Assembly: GCA_947632555.1 (NCBI GenBank)
Contig: CANRPU010000003.1
Location: 142,766 to 206,765 of the forward strand
DNA: 64,000 nucleotides
Direction of reading: 5' to 3'
Origin: an uncultured Lachnospiraceae bacterium
Lineage (GTDB): Bacteria > Bacillota > Clostridia > Lachnospirales > Lachnospiraceae
Below are positions 28,719 to 36,730 of this stretch, one piece after another (position 1 is the stretch's first letter; every line of letters starts with the position of its first letter). The position numbers and the translations under genes were made by a program. Below the pieces are notes generated by a model that saw only the letters and a list, made by a program, of their open reading frames with translations, did no database searches and had not been told where the DNA came from.

Positions 28719-28747
28719 TTGAACTCTGAAAGTGTCTTTGATACAAT
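28719..28747 (+). promoter_or_regulatory. Promoter for phosphofructokinase gene
   Basis: TTGAAC at 28719-28724 and TACAAT at 28742-28747 with a 17-base spacer, about 43 bp before the start codon, which has a strong GAAGGAGG RBS. Confidence 0.75.
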
Positions 28748-28789
28748 AAGATGATGATATTTGTATAACAAAGAAGGAGGAATATAGAA

Positions 28790-30040
28790 ATGGCTACAAA
28801 ACACAACATTATAGTGGGACAGTCCGGCGGACCTACGTCTGTGATCAATTCCAGTCTGGCGGGCGTCTACAAGACCGCTAAGGAGCGCGGCTACCACAAG
28901 GTATACGGTATGCTTCACGGCGTACAGGGACTTCTGGACGAGCAGTACGTGGATTTATCCACCCAGATCCATTCCGACATGGATATCGAGCTCTTAAAGA
29001 GAACTCCCTCCGCTTTCCTGGGCTCCTGCCGCTATAAGCTGCCGGATATCCATGAAGCCCCGGATATTTATGAAAAACTGTTTAAGATCCTGAATAAGCT
29101 GGATATCGAAGTATTCATTTATATCGGCGGTAACGATTCCATGGATACCATCAAGAAGCTGTCTGATTACGCCATTCTGAAAGGACATGATCAGAAATTC
29201 CTGGGCGTGCCCAAGACCATCGACAATGACCTGGCGCTGACGGACCATACGCCCGGCTTTGGCAGCGCGGCCAAATACATAGCGGCTTCCACCAAGGAAG
29301 TGATCCGCGACGCTCTTGGCTTGAGCTACAATAAAGAAAATATCACGGTTCTGGAGATCATGGGACGTAACGCCGGCTGGCTGACCGGCGCTACCGCTTT
29401 AGCCAAGACGGAAGAGTGCAATGGCCCCGACCTGATCTATCTGCCGGAGCTGACCTTCGATATGGATAAGTTCTTAAAGAAAGTGCAGGAACTGGTCCAC
29501 AAGCAGAAAAACGTGGTGATCGCCGTTTCCGAAGGCATCAAGCTGGCTGACGGCCGTTATGTGTGCGAACTGTCCGGCGGATCCGAGTATGTGGATGCGT
29601 TCGGCCACAAGCAGCTGCAGGGTACCGCGGCTTATCTGGCGGGCTTCCTGGGCGCCAAGATCGGCTGCAAGACCAGGAGCATTGAGTTCTCCACTCTGCA
29701 GAGAAGCGCTTCCCACATGGCTTCCCGTACCGATATCAACGAGGCGTTCATGGTAGGCGGCGCGGCTGTGAAGGCGGCGGATGAGGGCGATACCGGCAAG
29801 ATGGTGGTGATCGACAGGGTTGCCGACGATCCTTATATGAGCGCGGCCGGCATCTACGACGTACACCGCATTGCCAACAACGAGAAACTGGTTCCCAGAG
29901 AGTGGGTAAACAAAGAGGGCAATTACGTGACCGAAGAGTTTATCGACTATGTAAAACCCCTGATCCAGGGCGATTATCCTCCGTTTATGGTAAACGGACT
30001 TCCTCAGCACCTGGTACTGAAAAAAGGCGGCAAAAGATAA
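28790..30040 (+). CDS. pfp: Diphosphate-dependent 6-phosphofructokinase
   Basis: Phosphofructokinase family, 416 residues. The phosphoryl-donor site reads YIGGNDSMDT: the second residue after GG is Asp, where ATP-dependent enzymes have Gly. PKTIDNDL has Lys where ATP enzymes have Gly (PGTIDND). This Asp/Lys pair is the known signature of pyrophosphate-dependent enzymes. GGND instead of the common GGDD is a small deviation. The start MATKHNIIVGQSGGPTSVIN fits the family. It is monocistronic between its own promoter and terminator. PPi use makes the step reversible and saves ATP in anaerobes. Confidence 0.88.
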   Translation: MATKHNIIVGQSGGPTSVINSSLAGVYKTAKERGYHKVYGMLHGVQGLLDEQYVDLSTQIHSDMDIELLKRTPSAFLGSCRYKLPDIHEAPDIYEKLFKILNKLDIEVFIYIGGNDSMDTIKKLSDYAILKGHDQKFLGVPKTIDNDLALTDHTPGFGSAAKYIAASTKEVIRDALGLSYNKENITVLEIMGRNAGWLTGATALAKTEECNGPDLIYLPELTFDMDKFLKKVQELVHKQKNVVIAVSEGIKLADGRYVCELSGGSEYVDAFGHKQLQGTAAYLAGFLGAKIGCKTRSIEFSTLQRSASHMASRTDINEAFMVGGAAVKAADEGDTGKMVVIDRVADDPYMSAAGIYDVHRIANNEKLVPREWVNKEGNYVTEEFIDYVKPLIQGDYPPFMVNGLPQHLVLKKGGKR

Positions 30041-30051
30041 GGAACGGTAAG

Positions 30052-30088
30052 AAAAACGGTATGACCGGAAAGGGCCATACCGTTTTTT
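30052..30088 (+). terminator. Rho-independent terminator after phosphofructokinase
   Basis: AAAAACGGTATG pairs with CATACCGTTTTT around a 12-base loop and runs into six T residues. It may serve the convergent LysR gene on the other strand as well. Confidence 0.88.
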
Positions 30089-30127
30089 ATTGTGGGGGAG
30101 CATTGTCCCGGCCGCTTTTTTCTGCCG

Positions 30128-31045
30128 CTAAAGCGCCAGATAGCGCCTGATCTCCTGAATGTAGAGTTCTCCCATCCGGCTCAGCACCAGATTTCTGCGG
30201 GTAATATAGCCAATTTCCATCCGGCTGTCCGAAGTTTCGTCCTCCGGTTCAAAGGGGATGGCAAGGTAATCGGTGCCGTTGAGCTCTTCACAGATAATGC
30301 CGGAGCAGAGCGTATAGCCGTTGAGTCCGATCATCAGGTTCAGCATGGTTGCCCTGTCGTTGGCTTTGATGGTGCGGGGATAATTTTCCGTGCTGAGGAT
30401 CTCCTCCGCCAGATAGAAGGAACTGTCGCTGCCCTGCTCAAAAGAAAGACAGGGATAGTCCGCCAGCTGGCGGAAGCGGATGGAGGCGCATTTCGCCAGG
30501 GGGTGGCCCTTCCAGAGGTAAACATACGCGCTGCAGTCGATCAGCTTATGAAATTCCAGATCGTTGGAACGCAGCAGGTTGGTAATGATCTTCCGGTTAA
30601 AGTCGCTGAGATACAGGATGCCGATCTCGCTCCGGGAGGTGCGGACGTCTTCGATGACCTCCCTGGTCTTGGTTTCCCGAATGGCAAATTCGTATTCTTC
30701 GGTGTTGAACTGTTTTACCATTTCCACAAAGCTCTTGATGGCAAAAGAGTAGTGCTGCGTGGAAATGCCGAATTTCTTTTTCCTAGTCCCCGGTTGTCCG
30801 TATTTTTCCATAAGCGTTTCATACTGATAGTAGACCTGGCGGGCGTAGGTGATAAATTCCATGCCGTCATTGGTGAGGGACATACCGTGGCCGCTGCGGC
30901 AGTAGAGCGCGAAGCCCAGCTCGCGCTCCAGTTCCTGCACCGCGCTGGAAAGGGAGGGCTGGGAAATATAAAGTTTCTCCGCCGCCTTGCTCAGCGAGCC
31001 TGTTTCTGAAATAACGATAACATAGTGTAATTGCTGAAGTGTCAT
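30128..31045 (-). CDS. LysR family transcriptional regulator
   Basis: A 305-residue LTTR. The N-terminal winged HTH is clear: LQQLHYVIVISETGSLSKAA, LYISQPSLSSAVQELERELG. The substrate-binding domain runs from about 90 to 300. RBS GAGGAG lies seven bases ahead of the ATG. LTTRs usually act with a small coinducer and often regulate a divergent gene, but here the upstream neighbour, rubredoxin, is on the same strand and separated by a hairpin. The target is therefore not evident. Confidence 0.92.
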   Translation of the reverse strand: MTLQQLHYVIVISETGSLSKAAEKLYISQPSLSSAVQELERELGFALYCRSGHGMSLTNDGMEFITYARQVYYQYETLMEKYGQPGTRKKKFGISTQHYSFAIKSFVEMVKQFNTEEYEFAIRETKTREVIEDVRTSRSEIGILYLSDFNRKIITNLLRSNDLEFHKLIDCSAYVYLWKGHPLAKCASIRFRQLADYPCLSFEQGSDSSFYLAEEILSTENYPRTIKANDRATMLNLMIGLNGYTLCSGIICEELNGTDYLAIPFEPEDETSDSRMEIGYITRRNLVLSRMGELYIQEIRRYLAL

Positions 31046-31084
31046 AGCCGATCTCCTCGCGAATCGTTGGGGGTGGCAGCGTTT

Positions 31085-31115
31085 AAAGACCGGCAGCTTC
31101 GCACTGCCGGTCTTT
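31085..31115 (-). terminator. Hairpin after rubredoxin
   Basis: A perfect 12-bp stem AAAGACCGGCAG with its complement and a seven-base loop sits 15 bp past the rubredoxin stop and 40 bp before the LysR start. The T-run is short on the minus strand. Confidence 0.7.
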
Positions 31116-31129
31116 CTGATTTCCGCTGT

Positions 31130-31303
31130 TTAGTTGTAATTATTGATGCAGGGCTGGAACATACTCTTATCGATGCCGCAGACCGGGCATACCCAGTCAT
31201 CAGGAAGGTCTTCAAACGCGGTCCCGGGCGCGATGCCGTGCTCGGGGTCCCCCTTTTCAGGATCATATGTGTAGCCGCAGGGATTACAGAAATACTTTTG
31301 CAT
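31130..31303 (-). CDS. Rubredoxin
   Basis: Small iron protein with one Fe(SCys)4 centre, an electron carrier in oxygen and peroxide detoxification in anaerobes. At 57 residues it has both knuckles, CNPCGYTYD and [11 protein letters not shown], plus [17 protein letters not shown]. The frame extends upstream, but the ATG at 31303 has AAGGAG seven bases ahead and gives the exact family length. It appears to be monocistronic. Confidence 0.96.
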   Translation of the reverse strand: MQKYFCNPCGYTYDPEKGDPEHGIAPGTAFEDLPDDWVCPVCGIDKSMFQPCINNYN

Positions 31304-31354
31304 AATAAGGCTCCTTTCAGATAATGTACTTGGAGCTTGGCTCCGATTAAAGCT

Positions 31355-31383
31355 ATGGTACCACATTTTTATCCGAAATACAA
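31355..31383 (-). promoter_or_regulatory. Possible promoter for rubredoxin
   Basis: On the minus strand TTGTAT (31383-31378) and TACCAT (31360-31355) are 17 bases apart. The -10 is poor. A small dyad GGAGC/GCTCC at 31332-31344 lies in the leader. Confidence 0.4.
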
Positions 31384-31413
31384 CAAGAAATCCGGTAGTG
31401 TATACACGGGGGA

Positions 31414-31442
31414 TTGACAGGAATGAAAAACTGCTGTATAGT
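31414..31442 (+). promoter_or_regulatory. Promoter of fabD-fabT
   Basis: A perfect TTGACA at 31414-31419 and TATAGT at 31437-31442 with a 17-base spacer. The -10 box is the left end of the palindrome at 31437-31475, so a bound repressor would block polymerase directly. Confidence 0.85.
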
Positions 31443-31475
31443 TTGATAGTCAAACAATTTGACTATCAAACTATA
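31437..31475 (+). promoter_or_regulatory. Large palindromic operator, two FabT-like boxes
   Basis: A perfect 39-bp inverted repeat with 18-bp arms around a three-base CAA centre. Each arm holds one box, TTTGATAGTCAAA on the left and TTTGACTATCAAA on the right, which is itself almost palindromic. These resemble the FabT operator of streptococci (core TTTGATTATCAAA, from memory). It covers the -10 and expected +1 of the fabD promoter. The likely ligand is the MarR-type protein encoded one gene downstream, giving autoregulation. Confidence 0.85.
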
Positions 31476-31499
31476 TGGAAAAAGCAAGGGGGAAGAAAA

Positions 31500-32426
31500 A
31501 TGAGCAAGACAGCATTTCTGTTTCCGGGACAGGGCGTCCAGTACGCGGGCATGGGAAAGTCCTTTTATGAAAAGGAGGCCGCGGCAAGAGCGGTGTACGA
31601 CGAAGCCGGCAGGGCCGCCGGGCTGGATGTGGCGGCTCTCTGCTTTGAAAAAAACGATAAGCTGGACAAGACCAGATATACCCAGATCGCGCTGCTGACT
31701 ACGGAAATCGCCATCCTGCGGGTGCTGGAGCAGAATCAGGTCAGGGCCGATGTGACGGCGGGCATGAGCCTGGGCGAGTACGGCGCCATTGTAGCCGCGG
31801 GCGTTATGAGCCAGGAGGACGCGTTCCGGGTAGTCGGGCAGAGAGGGATCATCATGCAGGAGGCGTCCCCTGAAGGAGGCGCCATGGCAGCGGTGACGGG
31901 ACTGCCGGAGGATGTGGTCGAGAAGATCTGCGGGGAAACGGAATGGAAGGTGTCCGTGGCCGGTTACAACGCCCCGGGGCAGACCGTGATCACGGGTACC
32001 GCTTCCGCGGTACAAAAAGCTGCAGAAGCCCTGAAGGAAGCGGGAGCCGCGAAAGTGGTGCCTCTGAACGTGAGCGGCCCCTTTCATTCTCCGCTGTTTT
32101 CCGCCGCGGGAGAAAGGCTGGAAAAAGTGCTGGACGGCGTCAGCGTCAACACGCCCCGCATCCCCTATGTCTGCAGTATGATGGGGGATTATGTGACAAC
32201 GCCGGCGGAAGTGAAGTTCCTTTTGAAGATGCAGGTGTCCTCTCCGGTAAGATGGCGGCAGTCGATGGAAAGAATGCTGGCGGACGGCGTGGATACGTTT
32301 ATCGAGATCGGACCCGGCAAAACCCTGAGCGCCTTAGCGCGCAGGATCGACAAAAAGGCAAGGACCTTCAGCGTGGATGGCTACGAGGACCTGCAGGCGT
32401 GCCTGGAGGGGCTGAAAAACAAATGA
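31500..32426 (+). CDS. fabD: Malonyl-CoA:ACP transacylase FabD
   Basis: Loads malonyl groups onto acyl carrier protein for fatty-acid elongation. The nucleophile motif GMSLGEYGA is intact, as are FPGQGVQYAGMG at the start and SGPFHSPLF with the catalytic His. The 308-residue length is usual. The start is the ATG at 31500 behind AAGGGGG, not the upstream GTG inside the operator. It overlaps fabT by four bases. The other fab genes are not in this window. Confidence 0.95.
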   Translation: MSKTAFLFPGQGVQYAGMGKSFYEKEAAARAVYDEAGRAAGLDVAALCFEKNDKLDKTRYTQIALLTTEIAILRVLEQNQVRADVTAGMSLGEYGAIVAAGVMSQEDAFRVVGQRGIIMQEASPEGGAMAAVTGLPEDVVEKICGETEWKVSVAGYNAPGQTVITGTASAVQKAAEALKEAGAAKVVPLNVSGPFHSPLFSAAGERLEKVLDGVSVNTPRIPYVCSMMGDYVTTPAEVKFLLKMQVSSPVRWRQSMERMLADGVDTFIEIGPGKTLSALARRIDKKARTFSVDGYEDLQACLEGLKNK

Positions 32427-32449
32427 GCGCGCAGGAGGGGAGAGATGGG

Positions 32450-32899
32450 ATGGATTTGGAAAAAGCGTTGAACACGCTTTTCGTAACATTGTTTCAGGAT
32501 ATTTTAAGCCTGGAGGAAAAGGCGCTGATCCGGGGAGAATTTCAGGACATTACCATAAATGACATGCATGTCATAGAAGCGATCGGGCCGGGGGAGGCGC
32601 AGACCAGTTCCACTGTGGCGGGAAAACTTTCCGTAACGGTGGGAACCCTGACCAAGGCTGTGGACAGGCTTTCCCGAAACGGTTATGTGCTGCGGGAAAG
32701 GAGCGAGGACGATAAACGGCTGGTGCTGCTCTCCCTTATGGAAAAAGGAAGGAGAGCTTACGCGCATCATCAGAAGTTTCATGAAAATATGATCAAAGCC
32801 GTAGTTTCCCGGTTTGACGGGGAGGAAGCGGAATTTCTGGCCAGATCGCTGGAGGATCTGATCGGTTATCTGCGGGGCGGAACGGATATCAAACTGTAA
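32450..32899 (+). CDS. fabT: FabT-like MarR family repressor of fatty-acid synthesis
   Basis: A winged-helix MarR protein of 149 residues. Its layout matches streptococcal FabT: LNTLFVTLFQDILSLEE, DITINDMHVIEAIG, SVTVGTLTKAVDRLSRNGYV and the wing ERSEDDKRLVLLSL. FabT binds operators with long-chain acyl-ACP as corepressor. The FabT-like palindrome over the fabD promoter supports the call. Start is ATG 32450, eight bases past GGAGGGG; an ATG at 32423 overlapping the fabD stop is possible. Corepressor and full regulon are inferred, not seen. Confidence 0.85.
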   Translation: MDLEKALNTLFVTLFQDILSLEEKALIRGEFQDITINDMHVIEAIGPGEAQTSSTVAGKLSVTVGTLTKAVDRLSRNGYVLRERSEDDKRLVLLSLMEKGRRAYAHHQKFHENMIKAVVSRFDGEEAEFLARSLEDLIGYLRGGTDIKL

Positions 32900-33034
32900 A
32901 CCCGCGCGTATATCCGCGGTTGTTTTGCGCATACTGACAGGGTACAACTTGCACAAAAATCAGTTACTTGGTGCACTGTTGCGCTTTTTCTGATATTGAT
33001 ATGATGAAGAATATCAGGAGAGGTTAAGGTCGGT

Positions 33035-33388
33035 ATGAGCAGAAGCAAAAAGGCTGAGAACGTAGAAATAGGAAGAAGACTGCGGGAGTGCAGGATGAAC
33101 CTGGGGCTGTCGCAGGCAAAGATAGCGGAAATACTGGATGTGACCGACGATCATTACCGGAAGCTGGAGAGCGGCAACACGGGACTGACGATCGGCAAGA
33201 TACGTATTCTATATGAAAAACTGCAGATAGAGCCTACGTATCTGCTGACAGGAAAACAGTCGGAGGAAATGGATCTGGAGAAATACCTGGCCAACTGTAC
33301 CGAACAGCAGAGCGACGCGCTTTTTGCCAGGTGCCTGCAGTATTTCTGGAATATGGTGCAGGAAAGGAAAAGCCGGGAGGGAGAATAG
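33035..33388 (+). CDS. XRE-type helix-turn-helix regulator
   Basis: A 117-residue protein with an N-terminal HTH_3 domain (IGRRLRECRMNLGLSQAKIAEIL, then the recognition helix DDHYRKLESGN) and a short helical C-terminus without a known ligand domain. The spacing and the YRKLESG motif are common in small clostridial regulators. Upstream at 32945-32980 is a loose inverted repeat TGCAC/GTGCA that could be its operator. A terminator follows 4 bp after the stop, so it is monocistronic. Target unknown. Confidence 0.85.
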   Translation: MSRSKKAENVEIGRRLRECRMNLGLSQAKIAEILDVTDDHYRKLESGNTGLTIGKIRILYEKLQIEPTYLLTGKQSEEMDLEKYLANCTEQQSDALFARCLQYFWNMVQERKSREGE

Positions 33389-33391
33389 AGG

Positions 33392-33426
33392 AAACCGCCA
33401 AAGTGCAGGGCACGAAGGCGGTTTTT
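33392..33426 (+). terminator. Rho-independent terminator after XRE regulator
   Basis: AAACCGCC pairs with GGCGGTTT around a 17-base loop, followed by a T-run. It lies between the XRE gene and the sigma factor gene. Confidence 0.75.
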
Positions 33427-33474
33427 GTGTGGTTTTTTTACGGAAAGGCATAACAGGCGGAAGAGTGTACCGGA

Positions 33475-33987
33475 ATGGAGGAAAACGCGTTTTTTGAGCA
33501 GCTGTATCGGAACACAAGGGAAGCGCTTCTGCAGTATCTGAAGAGAGTGAGCGGACGGGAAGACTGGGCGGAGGATATTCTGCAGGACACCTATCTGGAG
33601 GCCTATCAGCGCCGCGGTATGCTGACGGCGCATCCCAATCCGGCCGGCTGGCTGTACAAGACCGCCCTGAATCTTTACAGAAACGCGGGCAGAAAAAAAG
33701 AGAACGCCAATCTGTCCCTGGAGGCGGTCCCGGAAGGGGCCGTTTCGTGGGGAGAATCCCGCTATGAATCCGCGGAATGGCGGCTGACCATGGAGGAATC
33801 CCTGGAAGAGAAAGACAGACGGCTTCTGGGCCGTTACTACCTGGAAGGATATTCCGTCCGGGAGATAGCGGAGGAATACCAGCTGACCGAGGGATGCATC
33901 AGGGTCAGGCTGCTGCGCATCCGCAGACGGATCCGAGTCCTGTGTCAGAGCGGGGAAGTGAAAAACGAAAAAGGAGGAAACCTGTAA
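33475..33987 (+). CDS. ECF-type RNA polymerase sigma factor
   Basis: A 170-residue sigma-70 protein with only regions 2 and 4, as in the extracytoplasmic-function group. Region 2 shows WAEDILQDTYLEAYQ; region 4 shows DRRLLGRYYLEGYSVREIAEEY, then EGCIRVRLLRIRRRIR. No membrane anti-sigma gene is next to it, and the following small gene is a KTSC protein. Its signal and targets are unknown. The ATG at 33475 lacks a strong RBS. Confidence 0.86.
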   Translation: MEENAFFEQLYRNTREALLQYLKRVSGREDWAEDILQDTYLEAYQRRGMLTAHPNPAGWLYKTALNLYRNAGRKKENANLSLEAVPEGAVSWGESRYESAEWRLTMEESLEEKDRRLLGRYYLEGYSVREIAEEYQLTEGCIRVRLLRIRRRIRVLCQSGEVKNEKGGNL

Positions 33988-34075
33988 CATTCTGTCGTTT
34001 TGAAAACATTTATGTATAGGGGGACAATACCATAAAAGATGACGCGCCCCGTAAAATACAGAATGGAGGTTTCAA

Positions 34076-34318
34076 ATGGTAAGAACAAAAATGATGCTAC
34101 CGGAAATTTCCAGCGCGGGCTATGACGCTTTATGCGCCGTGCTGGAGCTGGAGTTTCTCCAAGGCGGCGAGGTATGGCGGTTTTACGACGTGCCGGAGCA
34201 GGTCTGGTACGAGTGGCGGAGGACGAAGGAACCGGCCGCTTATTTCCACACTCATATCGCGGGGAGATACGAGGCGGGGAAAATCTTCCCCGTAAAGATC
34301 CTGCCGGCGGCTGAATAA
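34076..34318 (+). CDS. KTSC domain small protein
   Basis: An 80-residue protein matching the KTSC domain: SSAGYDALCAVLELEFLQGG, WRFYDVPEQVWYEW, then AAYFHTHIAGRYE. The family is widespread and its function is unresolved; some members are linked to RNA or nucleic-acid metabolism by fusion. Strong RBS TGGAGG lies six bases before the ATG. It is 88 bp downstream of the ECF sigma gene and may be cotranscribed. Confidence 0.85.
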   Translation: MVRTKMMLPEISSAGYDALCAVLELEFLQGGEVWRFYDVPEQVWYEWRRTKEPAAYFHTHIAGRYEAGKIFPVKILPAAE

Positions 34319-34325
34319 GGCCGCA

Positions 34326-34354
34326 TTGCAAAATCCGCGGATTTTTGTTATAAT
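34326..34354 (+). promoter_or_regulatory. Promoter for zinc-ribbon/TPM gene pair
   Basis: TTGCAA at 34326-34331 and a perfect TATAAT at 34349-34354 with a 17-base spacer, 33 bp before the start codon. Confidence 0.75.
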
Positions 34355-34387
34355 AACGCGGATAGATTGTGTAAAGGAGAGGGCGCC

Positions 34388-35377
34388 ATGATCTTTAAAT
34401 GTAAAAACTGCGGCGGAAATACCGTTTATGATCCCGAATCACATAAAATGTACTGTCCCTACTGCGACAGTCAGGACAGTGAGGAGCCGGTGACGGAAGG
34501 ACAGTCGCTGTACTACTGTATCAGCTGCGGCGGCCAGCTTCAGGTAGATGACTTTACCTCCGCTGCCCGCTGTCCCTATTGCGACAACTACATTATCTTT
34601 GACGAAAGGGTGTCGGGAGAGTATGAACCGCATCTGATCCTGCCCTTTATGCTGGGCAGGGAAAAGGTCAAGCAGCTGATGCGGGATAAATTTAAAAAAT
34701 GTGTTTTCGCGCCCTCCTCGTTTTTAAGCGAGGCAAAGCTGGATTCCATGACGGGGATGTACGTGCCTTTCTGGATGTATGACTATCATGTGCACGGCGC
34801 CTATGACGGACAGGGCAATGTGATAAGGACCTGGGTGAGCGGCAGCAGGGAATATACCGAAACCAGCACGTTTCACATCGAAAGGGATATGGAAGCGGAT
34901 TTTGACAAAATGCCGGTGGACGCGTCCCTGCGGATGGCGGACGATATCATGGATCTGATGGAGCCTTACGATTATAAGGCGCTGGAGGCGTTTAAGGCGA
35001 AATACATGTCCGGATTTTTCGCGGAGCGCTTCAATATGCCGGCGGTGGACGCGGAAAAAAGGGCTGTGGACAAAGCCAAAATCGACGCGGAGAATATCCT
35101 GCGCCAGAGCATGAGCGGATATACGGGGCTGCGCAGCAGCCTGAACAACCAGGTAACGCTGAACCGTACGGATACCAATTACGCGCTGCTTCCGGTGTGG
35201 ATCTATCATTACCAATACAAAGAAGAAGACTATTGTTTTCATATCAACGGGCAGACAGGCAAGATCATCGGCAAGGTGCCGGTTTCCAAGGGAAAGGTCT
35301 GGGGATACGGCGCCACCGTATTCGCCGCTCTGTTCGCCATACTGATGCTGGTAAGACAGCTTCTGTTTTTTCTGTGA
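34388..35377 (+). CDS. TFIIB-type zinc-ribbon membrane protein
   Basis: 329 residues. Two zinc ribbons at the N-terminus (CKNCGG with CPYCDS, then CISCGG with CPYCDN) are followed by a domain of about 220 residues with YVPFWMYDYHV and LLPVWIYHYQY, and one C-terminal TM segment (about 306-327). The zinc ribbons would be cytoplasmic. The pattern is common in Firmicutes and annotated only as TFIIB-type zinc ribbon-containing protein. Start ATG 34388 follows AAAGGAGAGG. The TPM-domain gene begins 26 bp later, suggesting a joint envelope function. Role unknown. Confidence 0.8.
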   Translation: MIFKCKNCGGNTVYDPESHKMYCPYCDSQDSEEPVTEGQSLYYCISCGGQLQVDDFTSAARCPYCDNYIIFDERVSGEYEPHLILPFMLGREKVKQLMRDKFKKCVFAPSSFLSEAKLDSMTGMYVPFWMYDYHVHGAYDGQGNVIRTWVSGSREYTETSTFHIERDMEADFDKMPVDASLRMADDIMDLMEPYDYKALEAFKAKYMSGFFAERFNMPAVDAEKRAVDKAKIDAENILRQSMSGYTGLRSSLNNQVTLNRTDTNYALLPVWIYHYQYKEEDYCFHINGQTGKIIGKVPVSKGKVWGYGATVFAALFAILMLVRQLLFFL

Positions 35378-35403
35378 TTCGGTAAGAAAAGGAGAAGAGT
35401 TAG

Positions 35404-36270
35404 ATGAAACAGTATTTTTCTTATTTTAAATTTTTATGGATCGTATTGGGCGCGCTGATCCTGCTGACCGCGGGAACGGCGGTGGTCAAAAACGCCATTT
35501 CTGGAAGAAGCAACTACCACGCTCCGGAGGAGAGAGTGTATGATGAGGCGGATGTGCTGACGGACGGGGAAGAGGAAGCGCTCCGGGAACTGATCGCCAA
35601 AAGGGAAAAAGCGGCGGGCTGCGATATCGTGCTGGTGACCATCGACAGATCCCTGCTGACGGAATACGGACTGACGGATACGGATTCCAACTGGGAATAC
35701 TGTATGCAAAACTACGCGGACGATTTTTACGATGAGCACCATTACGGTTACGATACGGATTTTGAAGGAAACGGCGTACTGCTGCTGGACAACTGGTACA
35801 AAGGGGAAGAGGGCAGCTGGCTCTCTACCAGCGGCAGCGTATACCAGCGCTTTTCCAGCCGCATGATAGACGATGTGCTGGATGACGTGGACGAAATGGT
35901 GGAAACATCTCCTTATAAGGCCTATCGGGCATATATTAACGATATCTACCGGCTGATGGCCAGGAGCAACGGACTGGCCAGGCTGATGAATCCCATCGCG
36001 CTTTTCATCCTTGCCGCGGCGGCGGCCCTGATCTTTGCGGCCATCCACTTAAAATTCAGGGAAGGGGAAAAGACCACTTCGGCCGAAACCTATCTGGAGA
36101 ACGGCAGCGTGCGGTTCAACGTAAAGAAGGATACCCTGGTCAATAAAGTGGTGACCAGCAGGGTGATCGAAAGCTCTTCCTCCGGTTCCGGGGGCGGAAG
36201 CAGCGGAGGAGGCGGCGGACACCACAGCAGCAGCGGCGCCAGCCATGGGGGCGGCGGTCACAGACGCTGA
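35404..36270 (+). CDS. TPM domain membrane protein with Gly/Ser/His tail
   Basis: 288 residues. N-terminal TM (about 10-30), then a TPM (YgcG-like) domain starting VYDEADVLTDGEEEALRELI, a second TM near 196-215, and a C-terminal tail rich in Gly, Ser and His (SGGGGGHHSSSGASHGGGGH). TPM proteins have been linked to photosystem repair in plants and phosphatase-like activity; bacterial roles are mostly unknown. The His-Gly tail suggests metal binding. It partners with the zinc-ribbon gene just upstream. Confidence 0.85.
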   Translation: MKQYFSYFKFLWIVLGALILLTAGTAVVKNAISGRSNYHAPEERVYDEADVLTDGEEEALRELIAKREKAAGCDIVLVTIDRSLLTEYGLTDTDSNWEYCMQNYADDFYDEHHYGYDTDFEGNGVLLLDNWYKGEEGSWLSTSGSVYQRFSSRMIDDVLDDVDEMVETSPYKAYRAYINDIYRLMARSNGLARLMNPIALFILAAAAALIFAAIHLKFREGEKTTSAETYLENGSVRFNVKKDTLVNKVVTSRVIESSSSGSGGGSSGGGGGHHSSSGASHGGGGHRR

Positions 36271-36294
36271 GAAAAAGGATATTCTGAGGGACAT

Positions 36295-36332
36295 AAAAAA
36301 GGGCACCCACATGACGGCTGGGTGCCCTTTTA
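36295..36332. terminator. Bidirectional terminator between TPM gene and rpsT
   Basis: AAAAAAGGGCACCCA pairs with TGGGTGCCCTTTT, with about nine unpaired loop bases and A/T runs on both sides. It serves the convergent TPM (plus) and rpsT (minus) genes. Confidence 0.88.
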
Positions 36333-36355
36333 TTACATTTCTTGATTTTATAAAA

Positions 36356-36619
36356 TTAAGCCATTTTGTTGACTGCGGCGGCCAGACGGGATACCTTCCT
36401 GGAAGCATTGTTCTTGTGGTATACGCCCTTGGATGCCGCGGAATCAATCTTACTGGTCGCTGCCAGCAGAGCAGCGGCCGCAGCGGCTTTGTCACCGGAT
36501 TCTACGGCGGCGGTCACTTTCTTGACCGCGGTCTTGACACCGGATCTGATGGCTTTATTTCTATCAGCCTTGGTCTGCGCTACTAAAATTCTCTTTTTCG
36601 CGGATTTGATGTTAGCCAA
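36356..36619 (-). CDS. rpsT: 30S ribosomal protein S20
   Basis: Small basic 87-residue ribosomal protein binding 16S rRNA. NIKSAKKRI at the start, then KKVTAAVESGD and GVYHKNNASRKVSRLAAAVN are family features. The start codon is TTG behind GGGAGGTG; TTG starts are frequent in this window. Divergent from gpr. In Bacillus and many Clostridia rpsT, gpr and spoIIP are also neighbours. Confidence 0.97.
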   Translation of the reverse strand: MANIKSAKKRILVAQTKADRNKAIRSGVKTAVKKVTAAVESGDKAAAAAALLAATSKIDSAASKGVYHKNNASRKVSRLAAAVNKMA

Positions 36620-36730
36620 TCTCTACACCTCCCATTGTTTGATGATTTTTGTATGAAGATGTTCCATTAAAGCCTGACACGGACGACCAATGTAAACATA
36701 CGAATATTATTTTAGCCGAGCAGGAGGATA

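Noticed and set aside
31943..32449. Upstream extension of the fabT frame within fabD
   Set aside because: The frame is open by chance through fabD; the MarR domain and RBS place the start at 32450 or 32423.
32940..32985. TGCAC/GTGCA inverted repeat as a firm operator for the XRE gene
   Set aside because: The arms are only five bases with a 17-base gap; too weak to list as a feature.
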